Virus record (IMG/VR): IMGVR_UViG_3300032829_000042 | Coordinates: 1 to 21,255 of that record | Reading direction: 5' to 3' (one strand) | Length of the DNA: 21,255 bases | Source of the DNA: a virus | Part shown: one piece after another, positions 1 to 7,266 of the stretch | How positions within the stretch are numbered: the stretch's first letter is position 1 | How the letters are laid out: every line of letters starts with the position of its first letter | Notes under the pieces: generated by a model | Told to the model about the DNA's origin: nothing | Database searches by the model: none | The model's input: only the letters and a program-made list of their open reading frames with translations | Translations under genes and position numbers: made by a program

Positions 1-477
1 GACGATTCAACAATAGCGGTAGGGGCGGGAGGAGGGAGCTACCAGGCCAAAATAGTTACCGTTTCCCCGAATGTTTGTAACAACGAAGTGGACCTTTACG
101 ATGCCACAATTAGTACTCTTAATTGGAATGGAAACAGCAACGCCCTCGGCGACATCCCGTTGAGTTTTAATAATCTCCAAAAATCGGACCATCTCAAGGC
201 TTCCGATTACATCATAAAAACACTTGCGGTCAATAGCGCGACCCCCTCCGTTGCTGGATTCAGTTTTCTCCTAACGGCGAATACGAATCCCACGACCATC
301 ACCAATTTTACCAATGGGATTACTGGGCAGGTGCTTCATCTTTTAGTAGGAGACTCTAACACCACCTTGAAAAATAATACAACCATTCAGACAAGCACAG
401 GAGCAGATAAGGCTTTAACGAATGGACTTTTATATGAGTTAATTTATGATGGTTCAAAATGGCATGAAAAGGCATAA
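1..477 (+). CDS. Phage tail/fibre-like structural protein, 5' end missing
   Basis: The reading frame is open from the first base (Asp-Asp-Ser-Thr...) and ends at a TAA, so this is the C-terminal 158 residues of a longer protein that begins outside the window. A GTG at 88 is an internal Val, not a convincing start. The segment is rich in Asn, Thr, Ser and Gly, has no Cys after the one near residue 26, and ends with a Leu-Tyr-Glu-Leu-Ile-Tyr-Asp-Gly-Ser-Lys-Trp-His-Glu motif. A closing strand of this 'YDGSKW' kind is common at the C-terminus of beta-rich phage fibres and spikes. It sits directly upstream of tail-tip genes in the same direction, which supports a structural role. Which structural protein it is cannot be told from the fragment. 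Confidence 0.6.
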   Translation, partial: DDSTIAVGAGGGSYQAKIVTVSPNVCNNEVDLYDATISTLNWNGNSNALGDIPLSFNNLQKSDHLKASDYIIKTLAVNSATPSVAGFSFLLTANTNPTTITNFTNGITGQVLHLLVGDSNTTLKNNTTIQTSTGADKALTNGLLYELIYDGSKWHEKA

Positions 478-523
478 AACATGATATTTTCTTACGGAAG
501 CGGAGAGGAGAAATGAGGAAGAA

Positions 524-1411
524 ATGTCGAACGAAATCTTTCCTTCACTTCCTGGTCTAAAATGGAACCAGGCAAAGACGCCGCTTTTCTCTACCCTGAT
601 CCAGATCGCCGCCTCTGGAAGGGAGAGCAGGGTCCCTCTCTACGTTTATCCCCTTTACGAGTTCGACTTGAGTTACGAAATTCTTAGGGACGATACGGCC
701 CATAATGAGCTGAAGGCGCTCGCCGGATTCTACCTTCAGAGGGGCGGAGCCTCGGAGGACTTCCTCTACGTCGACCCATCTGATAACTACGTACTTGACC
801 AGTTGATCGGAGTGGGAGACGGAAACAATAATTCGTTTCAGATGGTCCGCACCTACGGCGGATTTGCTGAGCCGAGATACGACATCCAGGCCTCCAACAA
901 TCAGGTCCCCATCGCCATCAAGGTCAATGGGAACACGCAGGCGAACAATTCGTACTCAATCAACTACCTCAGAAGCGGACTGCTCTCTTTTAATTCAAAT
1001 CCGATCGGAGCGATAACTGCCAACTTCGCTTACTACCAAAGGGTGAGATTCATCGAATACGTAGGTGGCGGGGGATCTACCGGCGGCGGGGATCAGGCCT
1101 TTTCCCAATTTATGAGGAATCTCTGGGAGGCGAAATCGGTCTCGTTCCAGTCGGTCAGACAGGAAGGAAACACCTACCTTCCCGATGCGACCCTGAGTCC
1201 TCCGAATGCGATTTTGATCAATATGCTACTCAATAATCAAACCAACAACCTCTACCAGGGGGCCTTTGCAACCGACGCTGCCGCAAACTCCTCGCTTGGC
1301 ATAGCGGGTTGGAACGCGACACAGCTTGGATATTGGTGGCTAATCACGGGTGCCAATGATGGGCCTCATTACAAGTGGTGGAACGGAAACGAAATCTTGA
1401 TCCTCGGATGA
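524..1411 (+). CDS. DUF2460 family phage tail protein with C-terminal extension
   Basis: 295 residues. Residues 1-215 follow the DUF2460 pattern of gene-transfer-agent and siphovirus tail-tip clusters: N-terminal Phe-Pro...Trp, then 'YEFDLSYEILR', 'LAGFYLQRGGASEDFLYVDP', 'GVGDGNNNSFQMVRTYGGF.EP', a Tyr-Ser-Ile-Asn turn and 'QFMRNLWEAKSVSFQSVRQ'. The family usually stops near that last motif. Here about 80 more residues follow, rich in Asn, Ala and Trp, ending in a Trp-Trp-Asn-Gly-Asn-Glu-Ile-Leu-Ile-Leu-Gly tail that I do not recognise. The ATG is preceded by a GGAGAGGAG/GAGGA purine stretch. The next gene starts one base after its stop. By family it is a structural protein at the tail tip; the exact position in the tip is inferred from gene order. 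Confidence 0.88.
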   Translation: MSNEIFPSLPGLKWNQAKTPLFSTLIQIAASGRESRVPLYVYPLYEFDLSYEILRDDTAHNELKALAGFYLQRGGASEDFLYVDPSDNYVLDQLIGVGDGNNNSFQMVRTYGGFAEPRYDIQASNNQVPIAIKVNGNTQANNSYSINYLRSGLLSFNSNPIGAITANFAYYQRVRFIEYVGGGGSTGGGDQAFSQFMRNLWEAKSVSFQSVRQEGNTYLPDATLSPPNAILINMLLNNQTNNLYQGAFATDAAANSSLGIAGWNATQLGYWWLITGANDGPHYKWWNGNEILILG

Positions 1412-1412
1412 C

Positions 1413-2270
1413 ATGAAAACGGCCTCAAACGAAGTTATCGATGCTCTCCAAAATTACGCTGATTTAAAATTCGCCGAGATCTATACCTTCACGCTCGCCG
1501 ATAATTCAACCTATCTCTACACCTCGCTCGATGTCAACGTTGTCATCGCCGGAAACGAGTACAGATCGGATGGCCTCTTAATAAAAAGAGGGCCTATGCG
1601 CCAGGGGCTCGGGCTCCAGGTGGATGATCTGGAATTGACTGTTTACCCTACCACCGCAAACATCGGTGGAGTGGGATGGCTTGCGGCCCTGAGAAACGGC
1701 GCCCTGGACGGCGCTACGGTCCTCCTTCAAAGAGCCTTCTTCAAATGGTGGGCAGCAGACGGATTCATCGGTACAATAACCTTATTCAATGGCAATGTAT
1801 CCGACATTGATCCGATAGGAAGGATCGGGGCTCTGCTCAAAGTTGCGAGCATCGCAGAACTGCTTTCCGTGATGTGGCCGCGCATGGTCTATTCTGCACA
1901 GTGCGCCTGGAGGCTTTACGATGCAGGATGCACAGCGAACAGGATCTCCTTCACAGTTTCGGGAAATATAACGGGAAACGGCACGGTGATCAGTTTTCCA
2001 ACGGACCTCGCTCAAGCCAACAATTATTTCGATCAAGGCGTGGTGAGATTCACGGCGGGAAATAACGTCGATGTCATGCGAACAATAAAAAGCTATTCGG
2101 CGGGGAACATCAACATCGCTTATCCTCTTCTCTTTGCACCGGCGGCCAGCGATGCGTTTCAGATCTATCCCGGCTGCGACCATAGTCAGAATACGTGTAT
2201 CTTCAAATTTTCAAACGGAAATAATTTTAGGGGCTTCCCTTTTATCCCGGTGCCGGAGGCCGGCGTATAG
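1413..2270 (+). CDS. DUF2163 / phage BR0599 tail-tip protein (lambda gpL-like Cys pattern)
   Basis: 285 residues. The N-terminal part (about 1-160) matches DUF2163, with a 'Y.SDGLLIKRGPMRQGLGLQVDDLELTVYP' block (residues 50-79) and a 'MWPRMVYSAQCAWRLYDAGC' block. The C-terminal part matches the BR0599 domain, ending in 'PGCDHSQNTCIFKFSNGNNFRGFPFIP'. Four Cys (164, 173, 255, 262) are the only Cys in the protein and pair with spacings of 9 and 7. From memory that is the spacing of the four Cys that hold the iron-sulfur cluster in lambda tail-tip protein L, so a cluster-binding tail-tip role is inferred. It lies between the DUF2460 gene and the tail peptidase, the order seen in gene-transfer-agent-like clusters. 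Its TAG overlaps the GTG start of the next gene. Confidence 0.9.
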   Translation: MKTASNEVIDALQNYADLKFAEIYTFTLADNSTYLYTSLDVNVVIAGNEYRSDGLLIKRGPMRQGLGLQVDDLELTVYPTTANIGGVGWLAALRNGALDGATVLLQRAFFKWWAADGFIGTITLFNGNVSDIDPIGRIGALLKVASIAELLSVMWPRMVYSAQCAWRLYDAGCTANRISFTVSGNITGNGTVISFPTDLAQANNYFDQGVVRFTAGNNVDVMRTIKSYSAGNINIAYPLLFAPAASDAFQIYPGCDHSQNTCIFKFSNGNNFRGFPFIPVPEAGV

Positions 2271-2719
2271 TGAGCACAGCAGATAAAGAAAAGCTGAGAG
2301 CCAAAATAATAGAAGAGGCGAAAACGTGGCTTGGAACGCCTTGGCATCACGAGGCAAGAGTAAAAGGCGCGGGAGTGGACTGCGGAATGCTCATTCTTGC
2401 AGTATATGAAAAACTCGGGCTTATCCCTCATGTGGATCCTCCACATTACGGCCCTGATTTCATGCTCCATCGATCTGACGAGTGGTACACGGAGATCATC
2501 CTAATATTCGGAGATGAGATCCTGACTGAGCCGTACCTGCCTGGCGATGCGGCTGTCTTCAAGCACGGCAGGATCTACAGTCACGGAGGGATAATCGTCG
2601 ATTGGCCCATAATCATACATGCCTCAGCGCCGGAGAGATGCGTGCTTTACGGCGATGCCAGCCAGGTGCCGATCTCAGCCTGGCCGAAAAGAATTTTCAG
2701 ACATAAGGAGCTGCTATAA
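2270..2719 (+). CDS. NlpC/P60 tail-associated peptidoglycan peptidase
   Basis: 149 residues with the short NlpC/P60 fold: 'AKTWLGTPWHHEARVKGAGVDCG' places the catalytic Cys at 38, 'SHGGIIVDWPIIIHA' gives His105 and the third residue His117, and 'LPGDAAVFKHG' is the usual strand before the His. There is no signal peptide, as expected for a structural enzyme. In this family the enzyme cuts peptidoglycan peptides as the tail crosses the envelope at infection; lambda protein K plays this part. The GTG start overlaps the upstream TAG by one base, and the hub protein gene begins directly after its TAA. Gene order DUF2460-DUF2163-NlpC/P60-hub is the typical tail-tip order. The start choice rests on this tight coupling. 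Confidence 0.9.
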   Translation: MSTADKEKLRAKIIEEAKTWLGTPWHHEARVKGAGVDCGMLILAVYEKLGLIPHVDPPHYGPDFMLHRSDEWYTEIILIFGDEILTEPYLPGDAAVFKHGRIYSHGGIIVDWPIIIHASAPERCVLYGDASQVPISAWPKRIFRHKELL

Positions 2720-5335
2720 ATGGGTGGAGGCGGAGGCCGGTACACCTACAATCGAAACGTACTCGGAGAACAGGTTCCCAAATATAACGCTATCCGGATC
2801 CAGACCAGCACGCAGGGCATGGTCATTCCAGTGGTCTTCGGGACGACGAGGATCACGGGAAATTTCATTTGGACGGATGATTACAGGGGAATCCGCCAGG
2901 AAACTTCGACAACGACGACAACACCTGGCGGAGGAAAGGGTGGATGGGGTGGCGGTGGATCAGCAAACGTCTCGGTGCAGGTATCTTACGTCTATCAGGT
3001 CGCCTTTGCGATGGGCCTTTGCGAAGGGCCGATACAGAAAATAATCAGGCAGTGGGCATCTAAGTCAGCCTTTAGTGCCCTAAGCGGTATGTCCCTATTT
3101 AAAGGGACCTATCCTCAGTTGCCATGGTCGTACTTATTGGCCCAACATCCAGATGCAGCGCTGAATTATCCCGGCCTGGCTTACGTCGCATCCGCCGCCT
3201 ATCCCACGGGGGAGACCGATTCCCTGCCAGACTTCAGTTTCGAAGTGGCGGGCTTGTTGGCTTCTTCCGTCCCGATTACGGTGCCATATGATTTAATCTC
3301 AAACGGAAACTTTGCGCGTGGAAATCCCCCGGACGATTGGCCGGTGGGAAACTATCCTACCATCTACAATAAATCCTGGGTTCCAAATCCAGACGGCAGC
3401 CCGGGAAACGTATGGGCCGCCTACATCTACGATACCGCTGGCTGGGGAGGAGCCGTCCAAGCAATTGTAAACAGCGAAAATGGCGTCAGCTATAAGCTAT
3501 CCTTTTGGTACAAGGTACACATCGGGTCTATGTCGGTTCGCATGCGCAACGATGCCTATCAGTACGAGTTTCCCGATGAAGTTTTTCCTTTTACCGACGG
3601 GGCCTGGCATTATTTTGAGAAGACATATACAGAGACGCTTGCTGGGACGGCTGGCCTTCACATCGCCTTCTTTAACACCAACAATAACTATCCAGGTCTT
3701 ACCGAAACATTATTTGAAATTTACGGCGTCAAAATAGAAGGACTGCACAGCGCGTTTGACGCAAATCCAGCGGACATAATAGAGGCAATAGTGAGCGATC
3801 CGAGATATGGCATGGGGCTTTCTTCCGCTCTGCTTGACCTGTCTGATTTCGCAATTTTTTGTCTGGCCTCGGGTTTTCTCCTCTCCCCCGCGTTTACCTC
3901 TCAGCAACCTGCTTCCGATCAAATTCAAAATCTTTTGGATGAGGCCTTCTCAACCGCTATTTGGCATGACGGCTCTGTGCTGAGGGCAATCCCCTATGCC
4001 GATGCCCCGGTCATCGGGAACGGCGTTACATGGACGCCCGACGTTACGGCGCGCTACGACCTCGGAGATGATGACTTCTTGGTGGAGGGAGAAGAGGAAC
4101 CGGTAAAAATTACGAGAAAGTCTCCAGCGATGTGCAATAACAATCTCAAAATAGAATGTCTTGACCGTCAAAATGACTATAACGTGGCGGTCCCAGAGGC
4201 ATGGGAGCAGGCGCTAATAGATAACTATCTCCTGCGTCCGGGCGACACCAAAACAATGCATGACATCTGTGATCCAGCGCAGGGTCAGATCCTGGTCCAA
4301 TTGATGCTTCAAAGACAGGCCTATATCAGGAACACTTATACTTTTAAGCTTGGCTGGAAATACTGCCTTTTAGAAGGAATGGATGTGGTTAGTCTTACCG
4401 ACTCCGGACTCGGGATGGACAAAACTCCGGTCAGGATCACCCAGATTGAAGAGGACGAGAATTTTAAATTGACCGTTACCGCCGAAGAATTTCTCTTGGG
4501 GATAGGAAATGTTTCCTCCTATGGCAGGCAGGCTGTTGCGGGCTATGTACCGAATTATAATATCGGCGCTCCAAGCATCGACCCGCCGCCACTTATTTTC
4601 CTTGCGCCCCAAGCCCTGTGGGCGGATCAGTCCAAGCCTGAGATTTGGATCGCCGCCACCGGGGGGCCGATCTGGGGAGGTTGCGATATCTATGTTTCGT
4701 CTGACGATGCGACGTACCAGTACGCCGGCACGATCCTCGGTAGGCCAAGGGCGGGAGTCCTCACTTCTCCCCTGCCGTCAGGTTCAGACCCGGACACTTT
4801 GCATACGTGTTCGGTGGACATATCGAGAAGCTTCGGAGAGCTACTCTCTGGATCACAGCTTGATGCCGATAATATAGTTACCGCATGTGCGATCCTCGAC
4901 GGGGGATTAGAGGTTATTTCCTATCAGACTGCGACCCTTACGGCGGCATATAAGTATGACCTTATATATCTTCGACGCGGGGCAAAGGGGACAGAAATGT
5001 CCCAGCACCCAGCTGGATCGAAATTTATAAGGTTAGATAATTTGGTTGCGCAGCTGCCATTCGACAGCGCTTGGCTCCACAGCGTCGTCTATTTTAAATT
5101 TTGCAGCTTCAACATCTGGAAATCTGGCGTGCAGAGCCTTGCTGACGTGGTTGCTTATCCATTCGTCGTACAGAGTCCGCTTTCGGACCTGATGTCGGGT
5201 GTCGACGCTGTCGCGGTGTCACGGGTAATCTTGGCATCGGATTCTGGCGCTGGTATTGATAGCGTCTCGGTATCGACTTCTCGCTCCGAAACAGATACCG
5301 GACACGGAACGGATACCATCTCCGTGAGTAAATGA
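2720..5335 (+). CDS. Large tail-tip hub / host-specificity protein with inserted carbohydrate-binding-like domain
   Basis: 871 residues, the largest complete gene here. The N-terminus (about 20-190) has the hub signature 'KYNAIRIQTSTQGMVIPVVFGTTRITGNFIW', a Gly-rich loop near 68-81 and 'VSYVYQVAFAMGLCEGPI'. Residues 191-341 look like an inserted beta-sandwich carbohydrate-binding module ('LISNGNFARG...DDW', 'VSYKLSFWYKV', 'ETLFEIYGVKIE'). The hub resumes at 'SAFDANPADIIEAIVSDPRYGMGL' and continues through the tail domain to about 640. The last 45 residues contain an imperfect repeat of the type Gly-x-Asp-x-(Val/Ile)-(Ala/Ser)-Val-Ser. By family it forms the central tip or adhesin and contacts the host surface, the counterpart of lambda J or GTA gp15. 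It directly follows the NlpC/P60 gene. Confidence is high for the hub and moderate for the inserted module. Confidence 0.85.
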   Translation: MGGGGGRYTYNRNVLGEQVPKYNAIRIQTSTQGMVIPVVFGTTRITGNFIWTDDYRGIRQETSTTTTTPGGGKGGWGGGGSANVSVQVSYVYQVAFAMGLCEGPIQKIIRQWASKSAFSALSGMSLFKGTYPQLPWSYLLAQHPDAALNYPGLAYVASAAYPTGETDSLPDFSFEVAGLLASSVPITVPYDLISNGNFARGNPPDDWPVGNYPTIYNKSWVPNPDGSPGNVWAAYIYDTAGWGGAVQAIVNSENGVSYKLSFWYKVHIGSMSVRMRNDAYQYEFPDEVFPFTDGAWHYFEKTYTETLAGTAGLHIAFFNTNNNYPGLTETLFEIYGVKIEGLHSAFDANPADIIEAIVSDPRYGMGLSSALLDLSDFAIFCLASGFLLSPAFTSQQPASDQIQNLLDEAFSTAIWHDGSVLRAIPYADAPVIGNGVTWTPDVTARYDLGDDDFLVEGEEEPVKITRKSPAMCNNNLKIECLDRQNDYNVAVPEAWEQALIDNYLLRPGDTKTMHDICDPAQGQILVQLMLQRQAYIRNTYTFKLGWKYCLLEGMDVVSLTDSGLGMDKTPVRITQIEEDENFKLTVTAEEFLLGIGNVSSYGRQAVAGYVPNYNIGAPSIDPPPLIFLAPQALWADQSKPEIWIAATGGPIWGGCDIYVSSDDATYQYAGTILGRPRAGVLTSPLPSGSDPDTLHTCSVDISRSFGELLSGSQLDADNIVTACAILDGGLEVISYQTATLTAAYKYDLIYLRRGAKGTEMSQHPAGSKFIRLDNLVAQLPFDSAWLHSVVYFKFCSFNIWKSGVQSLADVVAYPFVVQSPLSDLMSGVDAVAVSRVILASDSGAGIDSVSVSTSRSETDTGHGTDTISVSK

Positions 5336-5343
5336 GATCATGA

Positions 5344-5907
5344 ATGAAAGCTCTTCGAATCGGGATATTGATTTTTTGGCTGATCGTTGTCGCATACGGA
5401 GCCTTCGATTCGAAAGAGAACAAACAAGAGGAAAATTCTACGGTAGCTGCGCGGGAAGAAATGGAAGATACAAAGGGGGCCGCCACTGGCTATGAGGATT
5501 GGGTTGACCGAGAGGAAAGAATCCGTTTCATAAAAGTCTGTCTGGCTTTCCAGGGGACGCCTTACGTCTTCGGAGGAAACACGGCGGGCGGAATGGATTG
5601 CTCCGGGTTCGTCTATCGGATGTACCGAACATTCGATGTTACGCTGCCGAGAAGCACGAAGGGACTTTTTAAGGTGGGCAGGCCCGTAGAAAGAAACGAG
5701 CTACAGGAAGCCGATCTTGTTTTTTTTAACGGAAGTGCAAAGCCTCTGCATGTTGGGATTTATCTGGGCGACGGAAAATTCATTCATGCCGCATCCGCAG
5801 AGAAAAAGATCAGAATCGATTTTCTCGACACGCCGTATCAATTTAGACATTTCATCGGAGGCGTTAGGATTAGGGAGCTAAGACATGGCGGAAGGGAATC
5901 AAGATGA
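5344..5907 (+). CDS. Membrane-anchored NlpC/P60 peptidoglycan hydrolase
   Basis: 187 residues. The first 20 (Lys-Ala-Leu-Arg then Ile-Gly-Ile-Leu-Ile-Phe-Trp-Leu...) form a hydrophobic signal or signal-anchor segment without a clear signal-peptidase site. A charged linker (about 21-58) follows, then an NlpC/P60 domain: 'FQGTPYVFGGNTAGGMDCSGFVYRMY' with Cys86, and 'LHVGIYLGDGKFIHAAS' with His136 and His148. It should cut peptidoglycan stem peptides outside the inner membrane. It follows the hub gene by 8 bases and overlaps the next gene by ATGA, at the junction of tail and lysis genes. It could be a signal-anchor-release endolysin, a moron, or a tail-assembly factor. The catalytic call is firm; the biological role is inference. 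Confidence 0.82.
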   Translation: MKALRIGILIFWLIVVAYGAFDSKENKQEENSTVAAREEMEDTKGAATGYEDWVDREERIRFIKVCLAFQGTPYVFGGNTAGGMDCSGFVYRMYRTFDVTLPRSTKGLFKVGRPVERNELQEADLVFFNGSAKPLHVGIYLGDGKFIHAASAEKKIRIDFLDTPYQFRHFIGGVRIRELRHGGRESR

Positions 5908-6305
5908 GTGGCGCATGTAAACTATGCAGTGGGATTCAGGCCCAGATCAAGGCTGCGGAAGGGGACATCGAAGAAATAAAGAAAGAGGAAAACACTATCC
6001 TCGCAAAGATAGAGGAAATTAGAAAAGACATGGTCGATGGTGCTGTCGCGATCCGGGATGCGATCTCTAAAAAGCCATCAACAGCTGTCCTAATCGGAGT
6101 CTTTGCTATCGTGGTAACATTATTCGGAACGATCGCTACGATCGGGTATTGGGCTCATCAGAATAGAATGGCACGGCTTGAGGATGCCAATGCGGCGATA
6201 CAAAAGCAGATCAATATTCAGTACGCGACCATAGGCAATCGACTTCAGGGAATTGAGGCATTCAGCAAGAGACAGGATCAGCCGAAGGCTGCTATTAAAA
6301 AGTGA
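5904..6305 (+). CDS. Single-span membrane protein with coiled-coil N-terminus (possible holin or lysis accessory)
   Basis: 133 residues; I do not recognise the family. A CxxC pair lies at residues 5-8, a charged heptad-like region at about 10-42 predicts a coiled coil, and one strongly hydrophobic span covers about 60-83 (Thr-Ala-Val-Leu-Ile-Gly-Val-Phe-Ala-Ile...). A Lys/Gln-rich tail ends at residue 133. The ATG overlaps the TGA of the anchored NlpC/P60 gene (ATGA), implying co-translation. Size and topology would suit a class III-type holin, an inner-membrane spanin-like protein, or a membrane anchor for its neighbour. No lipoprotein partner follows it, which weakens the spanin idea. Confidence 0.6.
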   Translation: MSGACKLCSGIQAQIKAAEGDIEEIKKEENTILAKIEEIRKDMVDGAVAIRDAISKKPSTAVLIGVFAIVVTLFGTIATIGYWAHQNRMARLEDANAAIQKQINIQYATIGNRLQGIEAFSKRQDQPKAAIKK

Positions 6306-6309
6306 GGCC

Positions 6310-6507
6310 ATGGAAAAAGCACTAATCTTAAAGAAGGAGGATCTTGAGAAGTTTTCTGAGATAAGACATGCGATCGTCACGATGGGAGCTGCCCTTGCCC
6401 TATATAGGAGGGGAAGCCTAACGATGGAGGTTGCATTCGGAAGAATCGCCGCAGAGATCAGGAGGGCAGACGACGCCATGACAGCTTTTTACATAGGAGG
6501 GCTTTAA
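6310..6507 (+). CDS. Small hypothetical protein in lysis cassette
   Basis: 65 residues from the ATG at 6310. An in-frame ATG at 6253 also exists but would overlap the upstream gene by 53 bases and has no ribosome binding site, whereas 6310 is preceded by GTGAGG. The protein looks all-helical ('LKKEDLEKFSEIRHAIVTMG', 'MEVAFGRIAAEIRRADDAM'). It has no membrane span and no Cys. It lies between the one-span membrane protein and the M15 peptidase, 1 base before the latter, with that gene's AGGAGG inside its last codons. I do not recognise it; a regulatory or chaperone role in lysis timing would be a guess. Confidence 0.6.
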   Translation: MEKALILKKEDLEKFSEIRHAIVTMGAALALYRRGSLTMEVAFGRIAAEIRRADDAMTAFYIGGL

Positions 6508-6508
6508 A

Positions 6509-6853
6509 ATGGACAGGATTGAATACACGGACAAGATTACGAGACTTATCCGCCAGATGATCGACGAGGGCGAGCATCCCGTCGGATGCGATTGGTATAG
6601 ATCACAGCAGGCGCAGCATGCGGATTGGCAGGTTGGAAGGGATGCCGACGGAAGGAAAATCGGAGACACTATCACTAACTGCGATGGCATCAAAAATATC
6701 TCAGGCCACCAAACAGGGCGGGCCCTCGATATCCTGTTTATTGAGAATGGCGCGGTTTCTCCTCCAAAGAAAGGCTGGACTTACTGGCACGATGAATGGA
6801 TCAAGATGGGCGGAGGCAGAGAAATTTCTTGGGATGAGGATCACTTCGAATAA
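6509..6853 (+). CDS. M15 family zinc peptidase, probable endolysin (L-Ala-D-Glu or D-Ala-D-Ala peptidase type)
   Basis: 114 residues. The M15 zinc site is visible: 'SGHQTGRALDILF' gives His67 and Asp74 (the His-x6-Asp pair), and the C-terminal 'SWDEDHFE' gives catalytic Asp109 and third ligand His112. Length and C-terminal 'HFE' ending match the compact M15 endolysins of phages such as T5. It has no signal peptide, so it would need a holin to reach the wall. AGGAGG (6495-6500) sits 8 bases before the ATG, the best-spaced ribosome binding site in this cassette. The holin-like gene follows 20 bases on. It should cleave peptide cross-bridges in peptidoglycan at lysis; the exact bond cut cannot be read from sequence. 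Confidence 0.85.
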   Translation: MDRIEYTDKITRLIRQMIDEGEHPVGCDWYRSQQAQHADWQVGRDADGRKIGDTITNCDGIKNISGHQTGRALDILFIENGAVSPPKKGWTYWHDEWIKMGGGREISWDEDHFE

Positions 6854-6873
6854 AACTTAGAAAGGAGAACAAG

Positions 6874-7266
6874 ATGGACATCATGAGCGTTCTAAATGTT
6901 CCGGCGATGGGAATCATAAGCGCATTGGCATTGGCGATCACGCAGTACGTCAAGGCATCGATTCCAGAGAAGGCTATCCCCTATGCGAACATCTTGGCAG
7001 GCGTGGTAGCGGCCTTTCTTTATTTTTACAAACCAGGGACTCCGATCGATTATATTCCCGTCATCGTAAACGGGGTGCTCGGAGCAGTAGGCGCAGACTT
7101 AGGTTTCGACTTCCTGAGCGTCAAGAAATCCCCGATGTTTACCCTATCGAGCAAACCGGAAGCGCCGCCAAAACCGAAGAAGGAAGAGAAGCCGGCCGTA
7201 GATCCGATATTAGTTGAGGCGGTAAGAGCTGCGATCGCAAAACCAGCGTCGGAGGTAAAGCAATGA
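6874..7266 (+). CDS. Holin-like membrane protein
   Basis: 130 residues. There are two clear hydrophobic spans (about 9-28 and 36-52) and a third weaker one (about 60-81, Val-Ile-Val-Asn-Gly-Val-Leu-Gly-Ala-Val-Gly-Ala). A charged, Pro/Lys-rich cytoplasmic-looking tail follows (about 85-130, with 'PPKPKKEEKP'). Two to three spans plus a hydrophilic C-terminal tail, placed directly after a signal-less endolysin, is the usual holin arrangement. The ATG follows a GAAAGGAGAAC ribosome binding site. The gene overlaps the metallophosphoesterase start by 4 bases (ATGA). A cleaner family match is not possible from reading alone. Confidence 0.65.
   Translation: MDIMSVLNVPAMGIISALALAITQYVKASIPEKAIPYANILAGVVAAFLYFYKPGTPIDYIPVIVNGVLGAVGADLGFDFLSVKKSPMFTLSSKPEAPPKPKKEEKPAVDPILVEAVRAAIAKPASEVKQ

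Noticed and set aside
1782-2183. Minus-strand 133-residue frame inside the DUF2163 gene
   Set aside because: It is antisense to a gene with clear family motifs and has no ribosome binding site.
2619-3044. Plus-strand 141-residue frame spanning the NlpC/P60 and hub genes
   Set aside because: It overlaps two well-supported genes in another frame and is Arg/Ser-rich, as expected of a shadow frame.
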